Source: Flavobacterium fluviale
GTDB lineage: Bacteria > Bacteroidota > Bacteroidia > Flavobacteriales > Flavobacteriaceae
Assembly (NCBI RefSeq): GCF_003312915.1
Contig: NZ_CP030261.1
Coordinates: forward strand, 2,356,001 to 2,420,000
Length of the DNA stretch: 64,000 bases
Direction: 5' to 3'
The notes below the pieces were generated by a model, which searched no databases, had not been told where the DNA came from, and was given only the letters and a program-made list of their open reading frames with translations. The first letter of the stretch is position 1. Every line of letters starts with the position of its first letter. Positions 35,225-44,333 of the stretch are shown piece by piece. The position numbers were made by a program, and so were the translations under genes.

Positions 35225-38200
35225 ATGCGTAAACTTTCCTGGTTCTTTTTATTCCAAATTATCCTTATTTCGACCACAGTTTCGGCACAAAAATCAGCTA
35301 TATATACTTACGATTTAAAGGATTTTGACAAAGCACTGGCTTTATATAATGACAAACAATATGCTTCGGCACAACTTATCTTTCAACACGTAAAGAGCAA
35401 CGCAACAACCGAGGAAGTGCAGTCAGACTGTGCGTTTTACATTGCCAACTGTGCGATAAGAACCAATCAGGCAAATGCTGATGCTTTAGTAGAAAAATTT
35501 GTCAGCGATTATCCAACGAGCACCAAACAAAATCAGGCTTATATAGAAGCGGCGCAGTATTTTTTCGATCAGGGAAATTATCCAAAAGCTTTACAGTGGT
35601 TTGACAAAGTAGACGAAAGTTACATGAGTAAAACCGAGTCGGATAAGTTTAATTTCATGAAAGGTTACAGCTATTTTAATGCAAAAAAGAAAAAAGAAGC
35701 GACCAATTATTTTAATAAAGTAGTGAATTCTAAAGAATACGGTTCTCAAGCTAAATATTATTTAGGATTTATGGCTTATGAAGGCGACGATTATAAAGAA
35801 GCGACTAAATATTTTGATGAAGTTTCAGGCGAAGAAAAATACAAAGAAAAGCTTTCCTATTATCAGGCTGATATGAATTTCAAACTTGGAAATTTCCAAA
35901 AAGCAATTGATTTAGGGCAGACTGCAATGGCAAAATCGAATGCTTTAGAACAATCTGAGTTGAATAAAATTATTGGAGAAAGTTATTTCAATTTAAAACA
36001 GTACGGCAAAGCGATTCCGTTTTTAGAAAAATATGAAGGTAAAAAAGGGAAGTGGAATAATACCGATTTTTATCAGTTAGGTTACGCGTATTACGAGCAG
36101 AAAAATTATGAAAAAGCGATTTCTCAATTCAATAAAATTATTGAAGGAAAAGATTTCGTGGCACAAAATGCATACTACCATTTAGGGCTGAGTTATTTGA
36201 ATATTGGTAAAAAGCAGGAAGCTTTAAATGCTTTTAAAAATGCTTCTGAAATGGATTTCAATGCGCAGATTCAAGAAGATGCGGCTTTAAATTACGCTAA
36301 ATTGAGTTATGATATTGGAAATGCCTATCAAGCTGTTCCAGGAATTTTGTTGGATTTCCTAAAAAAATATCCAAACAATTCAAGCCGTGCAGAAGTAGAA
36401 AAATTATTGGTGGACTCTTATATTTCTTCTAAAAACTACAAAGAAGCGCTGGCTTTATTAGAAAAAAACAGAACTGCAGAAAACAAAGCTGCGTACCAAA
36501 AAGTATTATTTTACCGCGGATTAGAGTTGTATAATGAATCTAATTATCAAGAAGCTGGCAGAATGTTTAAAAGTGCTGTAAGCGAGCAAAAAACTCCTGA
36601 ATTTACAGCTCGTGCTACTTTCTGGAAAGCCGAAACAGAATATCTTAATGATGATATGCAAAATGCTTTGCTGACTTACAAACAGTTTGCAGGAATGGCA
36701 GCCGCAAAATCGACAGATGAATATAAAAATATCAATTATAATATTGGTTACACTTATTTTAAACTGAAAGAATACGATCAGGCGGCTAATTCTTTTCAAG
36801 CGCAAATTGATAATTCTCCTTCAGATAAAGTTCGTTTAAACGATTCTTATTTGCGTTTGGGAGACTGTCGCTTTGTGACTTCAAAATACAGTGCAGCAAA
36901 CGAAGCATACTCAAAAGCAATTGCAGCAAAAGGTGTGGATGCAGATTACGCTCAATTTCAAAAGGCACTTTCTTACGGATTCATGTCAAATAATGCGAAA
37001 AAAATTGATGAACTGAACAATTTTGTTAAGATGTACAACAAATCATCTTACCGCGATGATGCTTTGTACGAGTTAGGAAATACGTATGTTGCAGAAAAGA
37101 AAAATGATCAGGCGTTAAAAGCTTATGATCAGTTGATTTCAGAATTTAAAAACGGATCATTTACTTCAAAAGCGATCTTAAAACAAGGTTTGATTTATTA
37201 CAATTCGGATCGTGATGAGCAGGCTTTAACAAAGTTCAAAAAAGTTGCAGCAGAATTTCCAAAAACTCCAGAGGCTTTAGAAGCAGTTTCTACAGCAAGA
37301 TTAATTTATGTTGATACTGGAAAAGTAGATGAATACGCAACTTGGGTTCGTACACTGGATTTTGTTGCCGTTACAGATGCTGACTTAGACAATGATACAT
37401 ACGATGCCGCTTTCAAACAATACAATCAAAATAATGCTAAAACTGCAATAACTGGCTTTGCTGGTTATGTGAGTAAATTCCCGAATGGAATGCACGCGCT
37501 TGAAGCTAATTTCTATTTGGCACAATTGTACTACGCAGAAGGTTCTGAAACTAAATCTATTGCGAATTATCAGTTTGTGATTGATCAGCCGAGAAATGAA
37601 TTTACGGAGCAGGCATTAAACAGATTAGCTCAAATTTACTTAAAAGCAAAAGACTGCGATAAAGCCATTCCAGTTTTAGTACGTCTAGATAGTGAAGCAG
37701 ATTTTCCTCAGAATAAAAACTTTGCTCAAGCGAATTTGATGAAGTGTTATTATGATAAAAAAGATTATGACAATTCGGTTGTTTCTGCTGAAAAAGTACT
37801 AGAAAATCCAAAAGCTGACGCCGGTGTAAAAGCAGATGCACAAATTATCGTTGCAAGAGCAGCTATCCAGACTGGAAATGAAGATAAAGCAAAAACTGCT
37901 TATGCAAAATTAGCGACAACTTCTAAAGGAGAATTAGCAGCAGAAGCCTTGTATTACGATGCTTATTTTAAAACAAAAGAAGGAAAATTTGATGCTTCAA
38001 ACACTGCCGTTCAGAAATTAGCAAAAAGCTATTCTGCTTATAAATATTATGGTGCTAAAGGTTTGGTTTTGATGGCGAAAAACTTCTACGGATTGAAAGA
38101 CAGCTATCAGGCAACGTACATTTTAGATAACGTAATTAACAACTTTACCGATTATCCAGATGTGGTTGAAGAAGCGAAAAAAGAATTGAGCGCGATAAAA

Positions 38201-38239
38201 TTAGAAGAATCTAAAACAAATTCGTCGATTAATAAATAA
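35225..38239 (+). CDS. Large exported tetratricopeptide-repeat protein
   Basis: A 1004-residue exported protein (signal peptide ending TVSAQ) composed almost entirely of TPR units, e.g. AKYYLGFMAYEGDDYKEATK and NYNIGYTYFKLKEYDQAANS, about 20 repeats, of the kind that mediate protein-protein contacts in the periplasm. No catalytic motif. Followed in the same direction by the PhzF-like gene and an outer-membrane barrel; the barrel may be its partner (inference). Confidence 0.88.
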   Translation: MRKLSWFFLFQIILISTTVSAQKSAIYTYDLKDFDKALALYNDKQYASAQLIFQHVKSNATTEEVQSDCAFYIANCAIRTNQANADALVEKFVSDYPTSTKQNQAYIEAAQYFFDQGNYPKALQWFDKVDESYMSKTESDKFNFMKGYSYFNAKKKKEATNYFNKVVNSKEYGSQAKYYLGFMAYEGDDYKEATKYFDEVSGEEKYKEKLSYYQADMNFKLGNFQKAIDLGQTAMAKSNALEQSELNKIIGESYFNLKQYGKAIPFLEKYEGKKGKWNNTDFYQLGYAYYEQKNYEKAISQFNKIIEGKDFVAQNAYYHLGLSYLNIGKKQEALNAFKNASEMDFNAQIQEDAALNYAKLSYDIGNAYQAVPGILLDFLKKYPNNSSRAEVEKLLVDSYISSKNYKEALALLEKNRTAENKAAYQKVLFYRGLELYNESNYQEAGRMFKSAVSEQKTPEFTARATFWKAETEYLNDDMQNALLTYKQFAGMAAAKSTDEYKNINYNIGYTYFKLKEYDQAANSFQAQIDNSPSDKVRLNDSYLRLGDCRFVTSKYSAANEAYSKAIAAKGVDADYAQFQKALSYGFMSNNAKKIDELNNFVKMYNKSSYRDDALYELGNTYVAEKKNDQALKAYDQLISEFKNGSFTSKAILKQGLIYYNSDRDEQALTKFKKVAAEFPKTPEALEAVSTARLIYVDTGKVDEYATWVRTLDFVAVTDADLDNDTYDAAFKQYNQNNAKTAITGFAGYVSKFPNGMHALEANFYLAQLYYAEGSETKSIANYQFVIDQPRNEFTEQALNRLAQIYLKAKDCDKAIPVLVRLDSEADFPQNKNFAQANLMKCYYDKKDYDNSVVSAEKVLENPKADAGVKADAQIIVARAAIQTGNEDKAKTAYAKLATTSKGELAAEALYYDAYFKTKEGKFDASNTAVQKLAKSYSAYKYYGAKGLVLMAKNFYGLKDSYQATYILDNVINNFTDYPDVVEEAKKELSAIKLEESKTNSSINK

Positions 38240-38308
38240 GTTAGAAGTTAGAAGTGAAACGTTAAATGTCTTTACATTTTACATGTCACAAAATACATTT
38301 TACAAGTT

Positions 38309-39172
38309 ATGAGTTTACCCTTTTATATAGTTGATGTTTTTGCCGATAAAAAATATGCTGGAAATCAGCTGGCAGTTTTTATGGATGCAGAGAATCTAAG
38401 TTCTGAACAAATGCAGCAAATTGCTCATGAAATTAATTTCGCAGAAAGCACATTTGTGACCAAATTGGACAGAGAAAATAACAAAGCTGAAATTAAAATT
38501 TTTACTCCGGCGCATGAAATGCAGTTTGCAGGACATCCAATTATTGGAACTTCATGGGTTTTGATGAATAAAGTATTCGAAAATTCGCCAAACGAAATCA
38601 AACTTAAAGTTCCGATTGGAGAAATTCCAATTCATCAGACAGAAGATTTGATTTGGTTAAAAGCAGCTCAGCCAAAATTTTGGGATGTTTTTTCGAAAGA
38701 AGATTTTACGCTTTTTAGCAATTTGCAGGTCAGCGATTTTGAAAATCAATTTCCAATTCAGGAAGTTACAACCGGAAGTGCCTTTGTTATGGTTCCCTTA
38801 AGCAGTAAAAGAGCTTTAGAAAATCTAGTTTTAGATAAAGATAAAGCAGATAAATGGATGAAGCAGCACTGCAAAACCGATCATAGAGGTTTATATTTTT
38901 ACTATTTCGAAGGTTCAAAAGTAATGAGCCGATTATTATATATAGAGCATAATCAGTTATTAGAAGATGCTGCAACGGGAAGTGCAAGCACATGTTTACA
39001 AGCGTCTCTGCTAAAATACAATACGAAAGAAATAGATCTAATTAATTATCAGGGAGATTTTATTAATAGACCTTCGCAGATTTATTTTAAAGGAAAATTA
39101 GTTGATGATCAATATGATATTAACATTGGAGGAAAAGCACAATTTATTGCTAAGGGAGAGTGGGAAGCTTAG
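38309..39172 (+). CDS. PhzF-family isomerase-like protein
   Basis: A 287-residue PhzF-fold protein: IVDVFADKKYAGNQLAVF, INFAESTFVTK containing the catalytic-type Glu, FTPAHEMQFAGHPIIGT and EDAATGSASTCL. In phenazine producers PhzF isomerises dihydrohydroxyanthranilate, but most family members serve other unknown reactions. No other phenazine genes are present, so that pathway is not supported. Starts 69 bp after the TPR gene. Confidence 0.9.
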   Translation: MSLPFYIVDVFADKKYAGNQLAVFMDAENLSSEQMQQIAHEINFAESTFVTKLDRENNKAEIKIFTPAHEMQFAGHPIIGTSWVLMNKVFENSPNEIKLKVPIGEIPIHQTEDLIWLKAAQPKFWDVFSKEDFTLFSNLQVSDFENQFPIQEVTTGSAFVMVPLSSKRALENLVLDKDKADKWMKQHCKTDHRGLYFYYFEGSKVMSRLLYIEHNQLLEDAATGSASTCLQASLLKYNTKEIDLINYQGDFINRPSQIYFKGKLVDDQYDINIGGKAQFIAKGEWEA

Positions 39173-39312
39173 TCTAAAATAACAGAATAAAGAGTAAAGA
39201 AGATAGATTTATAAAATCAAGAAATAAATAACAGTATATAGAGGAATTAGAAAAAAAGAAGAGAAGTCTATGTTCTTACTTCTGTATTCTTTTCTCTCAA
39301 AAAGAAAGAAAT

Positions 39313-41064
39313 ATGAAATTAAACTGCCGACATAAAATAATCATTTTGTTAGTGTTATTGACAGCTCAGTTTTCGATTGCGCAGAAGAAAAATGAAAGTA
39401 TCGGAACGGAGACTGTAAATGTTGTAAAACCTTACTCGCCGACTATTTCTGATGCTTTTAAAGTGAAAGAAACTCCTTCGCTTGAAGACAGCGGCAATCA
39501 GCCAAAAGAAGTTATTAAATACAGTATTTTATCTGTTCCTGTGGCTTCTACTTTTACACCTTCTAAAGGAAAAGCAGAAGGTGTTGAAAAAGCTAAAAAA
39601 GAAAGATTATTTAATAATTATGCCACTTTAGGATTAGGTAATTACAGTACTTTAAACGCAGAATTATTTGTAAATCAGGATTTGGGGAATAATGATTATC
39701 TGGCAGGAATGTTTCGTCATCATTCTTCGCAGGGCGGAATAAAAGATGTAGAGTTAAACGATGAATTTTACGATACCGCAATTAATATTGGTTACGGTCA
39801 AAACAATAGAGATAATTCTTGGAATATTGATTTAGGTTATCAAAATCAGATCTATAATTGGTACGGACTTCCGTCGGATTTTGGTTCTACAATTCCAGAT
39901 CAGCGTTATGATTTAGTGAATAGTATAAATCCAGATCATTCTTATAATACTTTTTGGATTGGTGGAAATGCTGAATTTACAGAAAGTATTTTTAGTAATC
40001 TTTCTACAAAATTCACTCATTTTTCAGACAGCTATTCTTCATCAGAAAATAGATTTTTTGTAAAACCTACGTTTACTGTCGATGTAATGGATCAGGCAAT
40101 CAAAACAAATGTTATTGTAGATCACGTAAGCGGCTCTTTTAAAAATAATTATTTACAAGATAATACAGAAGCTTTGAAATACAGTTTTACAAATGTTGGA
40201 ATTGAGCCGAGTTTTGTAATTAATGAAAACGATTGGACATTAGAATTAGGAGCTGGTGTTTTCTACAGCGCAGATTCTGAGAACAGCGGCAATAAATTCT
40301 ATATTTATCCAAAAGTAAATGCTTCTTATAAATTAGTGGGTGATTTAATGATTTTCTACACCGGAGTAAATGGTGGTTTAGCTCAGAATTCTTACGCCGA
40401 TTTTGTGACTGAAAATCCGTTTTTGTCTCCAACTTTAAATATGCGTCCGTCTAGTACACAATACAATGTTTTTGCAGGATTGAAAGGAAAGCTGGCAAAT
40501 AATGTCAATTATAATTTGACAGGTTCTTACATGAATGAAAAAGATAAAGCGTTATTTAAAGCAAATGATTACACAGAAGTAATTACAAATGAAGATTATG
40601 CTTTTGGGAATTCATTTGGAGTAGTATACGAGGATATTAGAACTTTCCGTTTTTACGGAGAATTAAAAGCCGATTTTTCTCAGAATGTAACTTTTGGAAT
40701 CAACGGAACATTTAATAGTTATAATACAGATAACGCAGTTGAAGCCTGGAATTTACCAACAATGAAATTAAGTTCGACTTTAGACGTTAATATTACTAAG
40801 CAATTATACGCTGGGCTGAATGTTTTTTATGTGGGTGAAAGAAAAGACATGCAGGTAAATTCTGGAATTATGGCAAATTATGCTCCAATAACTTTAAAAA
40901 GTTATTTTGATGCAAACGCCCATGTTGGTTATAAATTCAACGAACGTTTAACGTTTTTCTTGAAATTGAATAATATTGGAAATCAGGCTTATGAAAAATG
41001 GTTAAATTATCCTGTACAAGGATTCCAAGTTTTAGGAGGAGCAAATTATAAATTTGATTTTTAA
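39313..41064 (+). CDS. Outer-membrane beta-barrel (TonB-receptor-like)
   Basis: A 583-residue exported protein, signal peptide ending FSIAQ, then a short charged segment (NVVKPYSPTISDAFKVKE) and barrel strands to a terminal aromatic (GGANYKFDF). It resembles proteins labelled TonB-dependent receptors in Flavobacterium, but I see no plug domain and no TonB box, so it may be a passive barrel. Gene order TPR, PhzF-like, barrel suggests a linked unit. Confidence 0.8.
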   Translation: MKLNCRHKIIILLVLLTAQFSIAQKKNESIGTETVNVVKPYSPTISDAFKVKETPSLEDSGNQPKEVIKYSILSVPVASTFTPSKGKAEGVEKAKKERLFNNYATLGLGNYSTLNAELFVNQDLGNNDYLAGMFRHHSSQGGIKDVELNDEFYDTAINIGYGQNNRDNSWNIDLGYQNQIYNWYGLPSDFGSTIPDQRYDLVNSINPDHSYNTFWIGGNAEFTESIFSNLSTKFTHFSDSYSSSENRFFVKPTFTVDVMDQAIKTNVIVDHVSGSFKNNYLQDNTEALKYSFTNVGIEPSFVINENDWTLELGAGVFYSADSENSGNKFYIYPKVNASYKLVGDLMIFYTGVNGGLAQNSYADFVTENPFLSPTLNMRPSSTQYNVFAGLKGKLANNVNYNLTGSYMNEKDKALFKANDYTEVITNEDYAFGNSFGVVYEDIRTFRFYGELKADFSQNVTFGINGTFNSYNTDNAVEAWNLPTMKLSSTLDVNITKQLYAGLNVFYVGERKDMQVNSGIMANYAPITLKSYFDANAHVGYKFNERLTFFLKLNNIGNQAYEKWLNYPVQGFQVLGGANYKFDF

Positions 41065-41066
41065 AA

Positions 41067-41095
41067 CATAGCCACAAAGACACCAAGGCACAAAA
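41067..41095. repeat. Degenerate CAAAG repeat
   Basis: catagccacaaagacaccaag and gcacaaaaatt just after the barrel gene; the complement form tttgcatctttgtgcc occurs at about 41200-41216. Confidence 0.45.
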
Positions 41096-41128
41096 ATTAT
41101 ATATAATATAAAAAGTGCCTTTTTTTTC

Positions 41129-41176
41129 AGCCATGAACTCATGAATTTTTTGGAGTAGATTCGTGAATTCGTGGCT
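41129..41176. repeat. Inverted repeat AGCCATGAAC..ATTCGTGGCT, copy 2
   Basis: Arms at 41129-41146 and 41159-41176. The right arm is identical over 18 bp to that at 16868-16885. The left arm differs from a perfect partner at three places, two of which would still allow G-U pairs in RNA. Confidence 0.72.
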
Positions 41177-41240
41177 GTTTTTTTTAATAAAGGAAAAACC
41201 TTTGCATCTTTGTGCCATAAAACCTCAGTACCTCAAAAAA

Positions 41241-41690
41241 ATGACTTTTAAAGAAAAAATATATTCCCACTATATACAAATGGTTCAGGACAGAATTGAT
41301 GTTTTTAAAGACATGATTTCAAACTTAACCGAAGATTCTAAAAACGATGCCAAAGGTTCTGCGGGGGATAAACACGAAACCGCGCTATCAATGATGCACA
41401 TAGAACAGGAAAAGCTAACGAATAAATTGAAAGAAGCTATTGCTCAAAAAGCAATTTTAGATAAAATTGATCCGCTTAAAATAACCGAAAATATTGTTTT
41501 AGGAAGTTTAGTAAAAGCAAACGGAATCTATTTATACGTGAGCGTTGCACTTCCTAAAATTACCATTGACGGCATAAATGTGATTGCGCTTTCTCCGCAA
41601 TCTCCTTTAGGAAATCATTTGATGGGGAATAAAGTGGGGTTTGAGTTTGAGATTAATAAGACACATTATACTATTGAACAAATTAGCTAG
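41241..41690 (+). CDS. GreA/GreB-like C-terminal domain protein
   Basis: A 149-residue protein: helical coiled-coil N terminus (residues 1-75) and a C-terminal part with SPQSPLGNHLMGNKVGFEFE, which resembles the FKBP-like C-terminal domain of Gre transcription factors. Acidic tip residues of GreA are not obvious, so RNA polymerase cleavage activity is not claimed; a Gre-fold protein of other role is likely. I place the start at the ATG at 41241; a longer reading would enter the repeat. Confidence 0.75.
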   Translation: MTFKEKIYSHYIQMVQDRIDVFKDMISNLTEDSKNDAKGSAGDKHETALSMMHIEQEKLTNKLKEAIAQKAILDKIDPLKITENIVLGSLVKANGIYLYVSVALPKITIDGINVIALSPQSPLGNHLMGNKVGFEFEINKTHYTIEQIS

Positions 41691-41693
41691 TAG

Positions 41694-41900
41694 ATGAATT
41701 TTATGCACTTAATATGTAGTTTTTCATTCTTTGGTGCTTCTTATGCCTTTTATAAGATTCATAAATTATGGAAAAAAGATGTTACGGAAAATGATAAGCT
41801 TTATAAGTTCCAAATTAAAGGAAAAACCTTTGAGCATTGGCTGCTAATTGGGATGTTAATAATTATAGGAATAGTTTATTTTTTTAAAGCACTGCCTTAA
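41694..41900 (+). CDS. Small two-segment membrane protein
   Basis: A 68-residue protein with hydrophobic stretches at about residues 4-20 and 48-64 separated by a charged loop (KIHKLWKKDVTENDKLYK). It starts 3 bp after the Gre-like stop, so it is probably co-transcribed with it. No recognisable motif. Confidence 0.6.
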   Translation: MNFMHLICSFSFFGASYAFYKIHKLWKKDVTENDKLYKFQIKGKTFEHWLLIGMLIIIGIVYFFKALP

Positions 41901-42025
41901 CCGCAAAGTTTCTCACCCTGAAGAAGGAGGTATTGTACTAGAAACTTGATAAAGATTGGCGAATTAGCATGCGGACTTACTTGTGTGATCTTTCCTTCGT
42001 TAAGATGAAAAGTAAGACCTAAAAT
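41897..42025 (-). pseudogene. Possible gene remnant (42 codons, no start)
   Basis: The minus strand is open for 42 codons, ending in TAA at 41899-41897, with protein-like text (FHLNEGKITQVSPHANSPIF). No start codon occurs before the upstream TAG. The stretch 41901-42000 also contains less A+T than its surroundings. It may be the tail of a decayed gene or chance. Confidence 0.25.
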
Positions 42026-42341
42026 CTAGACAGCGCTAGATAATAATAATTTCTGAGCACTGATTATTCTTCTTTTTGCGAATTTTTTAATGATACTGGA
42101 ATAACTCAGAATTTAATTCAAAAAACTGCTTTACACTTTCATTTTTTAACTGGTTTTGTAGTCAAGATTAAAATTTTCAAGTTTCAAGCTTGTTTTTACT
42201 TCTAAATTTTACATTTTATATGTAAAAACAAAGTTATGGTTATAAAATGTAATTGAAATGCATATTTATGTTTTTCAATTGTAACTAATATTACATCTTT
42301 GCCCTATCAAATTAAAATTTAAAGAATTAAAATATAAAATT
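41901..42341. promoter_or_regulatory. 441-bp region upstream of asnB with two dyads
   Basis: No intact gene. Two inverted repeats: TTTTACAT-N5-ATGTAAAA (42207-42227) and AATTGAAA-N14-TTTCAATT (42251-42280), the second about where -33 would be for CATCTTTG (42294-42301, 7 of 8 bases to TAnnTTTG). These are candidate operators for asnB. The left 130 bp contain a possible gene remnant. Confidence 0.5.
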
Positions 42342-44018
42342 ATGTGTGGAATTGTATGTGCCTTTGATCTTAAACAAAAAGCCGAAGCGTTAAGACCTCA
42401 AGTATTAGAAATGTCAAAAATCATTCGTCACCGCGGACCAGACTGGAGCGGAATTTACAGCAATGATAAAGCGATTCTTTCTCACGAGCGTTTGGCAATT
42501 GTAGATCCAGCTTCAGGAAAACAACCTTTATTTACAGAAGATAAAAAATTGGTTTTAGCTGCAAACGGTGAGATTTACAATCACAGAGATTTACGTAAAC
42601 AATTTGAAGGAAAATATAACTTTCAAACTGAAAGTGACTGTGAGGTTATTTTAGCTTTATATAAAGAAAAAGGAGTAAGTTTTGTTGATGAATTAAACGG
42701 AATCTTTGGATTTGCAATTTATGATGTTGATAAAGACGAGTATTTTGTTGCTCGTGATCATATGGGAATTATTCCATTGTATATTGGATGGGATCAGCAC
42801 GGAACTTTTTACGTTGCTTCTGAATTGAAAGCGTTAGAAGGATATTGTACCAAAATTGAATTATTTCCTCCAGGGCATTACTTATCAAGCAAAGATGGCG
42901 AATTTGTACAATGGTACAAAAGAGACTGGACAGAATATGATGCTGTAAAAGACAACGAAACAAGTATTCCGGAAATCAAAAAAGCGTTAGAAGCAGCGGT
43001 TCACAGACAATTAATGAGTGATGTTCCTTATGGAGTTTTACTTTCTGGAGGTTTAGATTCGTCTATTACTTCGGCTGTGGCTAAGAAATTTGCTCAAAAA
43101 AGAATTGAGTCAGACGACACTACAGATGCTTGGTATCCGCAATTGCACTCTTTTTCAGTTGGTTTAGAAGGTTCTCCAGATTTAGCTGCGGCACGTAAAG
43201 TGGCAGACCATATCGGAACGATTCACCACGAAATTAAATTCACTATCCAAGAAGGTTTGGATGCTGTTCGTGATGTAATTTATAACTTAGAAACGTATGA
43301 TGTAACTACAGTTAGAGCTTCGACTCCAATGTGGTTAATGGCGAGAGTTATCAAATCAATGGGAATCAAAATGGTTCTTTCTGGAGAAGGTGCAGATGAG
43401 TTATTTGGAGGATATTTGTATTTCCATAAAGCGCCAAATGCTAGAGAATTTCACGAAGAAAACGTTCGTAAATTAGGAAAACTTCATATGTACGACTGCT
43501 TACGTGCCAACAAAAGTTTAGCAGCTTGGGGAATCGAAGGTCGTGTGCCATTTTTAGATAAAGAATTTATGGATGTTGCAATGCGCATCAACCCACAAGA
43601 TAAAATGATCAACAAAGAGCATCCGATGGAAAAATGGGTAGTTCGTAAAGCTTTTGAAGATATGCTTCCAGAAAGTGTAGCTTGGAGACAAAAAGAACAA
43701 TTTTCTGATGGAGTAGGATACAGCTGGATTGATACTTTAAAAGAAGTGGTAGCCAGAGAAGTTTCAGACGAGCAATTAGCAAACGCTAGATTTAAATTCC
43801 CGTTACAAACGCCAACTTCAAAAGAAGAGTATTACTATCGTTCGATCTTTACAGAACATTTCCCAAGTGATGCAGCAGCTTTATGTGTGCCTCAGGAAGC
43901 AAGTGTGGCTTGTAGTACAAAAATTGCTTTGGAGTGGGATGAGGCATTCAAAAACATGAATGATCCTTCTGGTAGAGCAGTGGCAAGTGTTCACGATGAT
44001 GCTTATGCTAAAGCTTAA
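42342..44018 (+). CDS. asnB: Asparagine synthetase B (glutamine-hydrolysing)
   Basis: A 558-residue AsnB converting aspartate, glutamine and ATP to asparagine. N-terminal class II glutaminase with Cys2 (MCGIVCAF), the Arg of HERLAIVD, Asn of ANGEIYN and Asp of ESDCEV; C-terminal synthetase with the pyrophosphatase loop SGGLDSS, TTVRAST, SGEGADELFGG and RQKEQFSDG. Complete and likely active. It precedes, by 315 bp with its own terminator-like hairpin, a degenerate paralogue. Confidence 0.97.
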   Translation: MCGIVCAFDLKQKAEALRPQVLEMSKIIRHRGPDWSGIYSNDKAILSHERLAIVDPASGKQPLFTEDKKLVLAANGEIYNHRDLRKQFEGKYNFQTESDCEVILALYKEKGVSFVDELNGIFGFAIYDVDKDEYFVARDHMGIIPLYIGWDQHGTFYVASELKALEGYCTKIELFPPGHYLSSKDGEFVQWYKRDWTEYDAVKDNETSIPEIKKALEAAVHRQLMSDVPYGVLLSGGLDSSITSAVAKKFAQKRIESDDTTDAWYPQLHSFSVGLEGSPDLAAARKVADHIGTIHHEIKFTIQEGLDAVRDVIYNLETYDVTTVRASTPMWLMARVIKSMGIKMVLSGEGADELFGGYLYFHKAPNAREFHEENVRKLGKLHMYDCLRANKSLAAWGIEGRVPFLDKEFMDVAMRINPQDKMINKEHPMEKWVVRKAFEDMLPESVAWRQKEQFSDGVGYSWIDTLKEVVAREVSDEQLANARFKFPLQTPTSKEEYYYRSIFTEHFPSDAAALCVPQEASVACSTKIALEWDEAFKNMNDPSGRAVASVHDDAYAKA

Positions 44019-44055
44019 AAACGAGTTTAATTTTTTGAATTAGTATATATATTGC

Positions 44056-44086
44056 AGAAAGACGTTCTTATTAAGAACGTCTTTCT
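44056..44086. terminator. Terminator-like hairpin after asnB
   Basis: AGAAAGACGTTCTTA (44056-44070) pairs perfectly with 44072-44086 around one base; only a short T-rich stretch follows, so termination efficiency is uncertain. Confidence 0.7.
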
Positions 44087-44139
44087 TGTCTAAAATTGTT
44101 AAAATCTCTATTTCAGTTCTTTGTAGTTTTTTTTCTAAT

Positions 44140-44168
44140 ATTGATTTGAACTTACTTTTTTATATTTG
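44140..44168 (+). promoter_or_regulatory. Promoter of the second asnB-like gene
   Basis: TTG (44140-44142), 18 bp, then TATATTTG (44161-44168), an almost ideal promoter of this group. It leaves a leader of about 160 nt. Directly downstream are direct repeats ATTCGCCGAAAT (44171-44182) and ATTCGCTGAAAT (44189-44200), 18 bp apart, and TTTCGAAA (about 44206-44213); each contains a TTCG..GAA dyad. Confidence 0.75.
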
Positions 44169-44333
44169 GCATTCGCCGAAATAAAGTAATTCGCTGAAAT
44201 TTTAGTTTCGAAAATGTAGAAAAGCAGAAAATAATATTTAGTTTTGCTTTTAGTGAAAAATTTTAATGATTTTTTAATGTGCAGATGATGTTAAGATCTT
44301 GTACAGCAGAAAAAAATAAAAAAATAGAATAGT

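Larger units (their letters stand above)
44019..44333. other. Gene-free stretch between the two asnB-like genes
   Basis: 315 bp with no ORF: asnB terminator-like hairpin, promoter and direct repeats listed separately, then a leader with a possible hairpin AAAAGCA..TGCTTTT (about 44219-44253) before the second start. Confidence 0.6.

Noticed and set aside
38309..39172. Phenazine biosynthesis by the PhzF-like gene
   Set aside because: No other phz gene is present and most PhzF-fold proteins have other roles.
41941..42005. tRNA or riboswitch in the less A+T-rich pocket before asnB
   Set aside because: I could not fold a cloverleaf or recognise a known riboswitch core in either strand.
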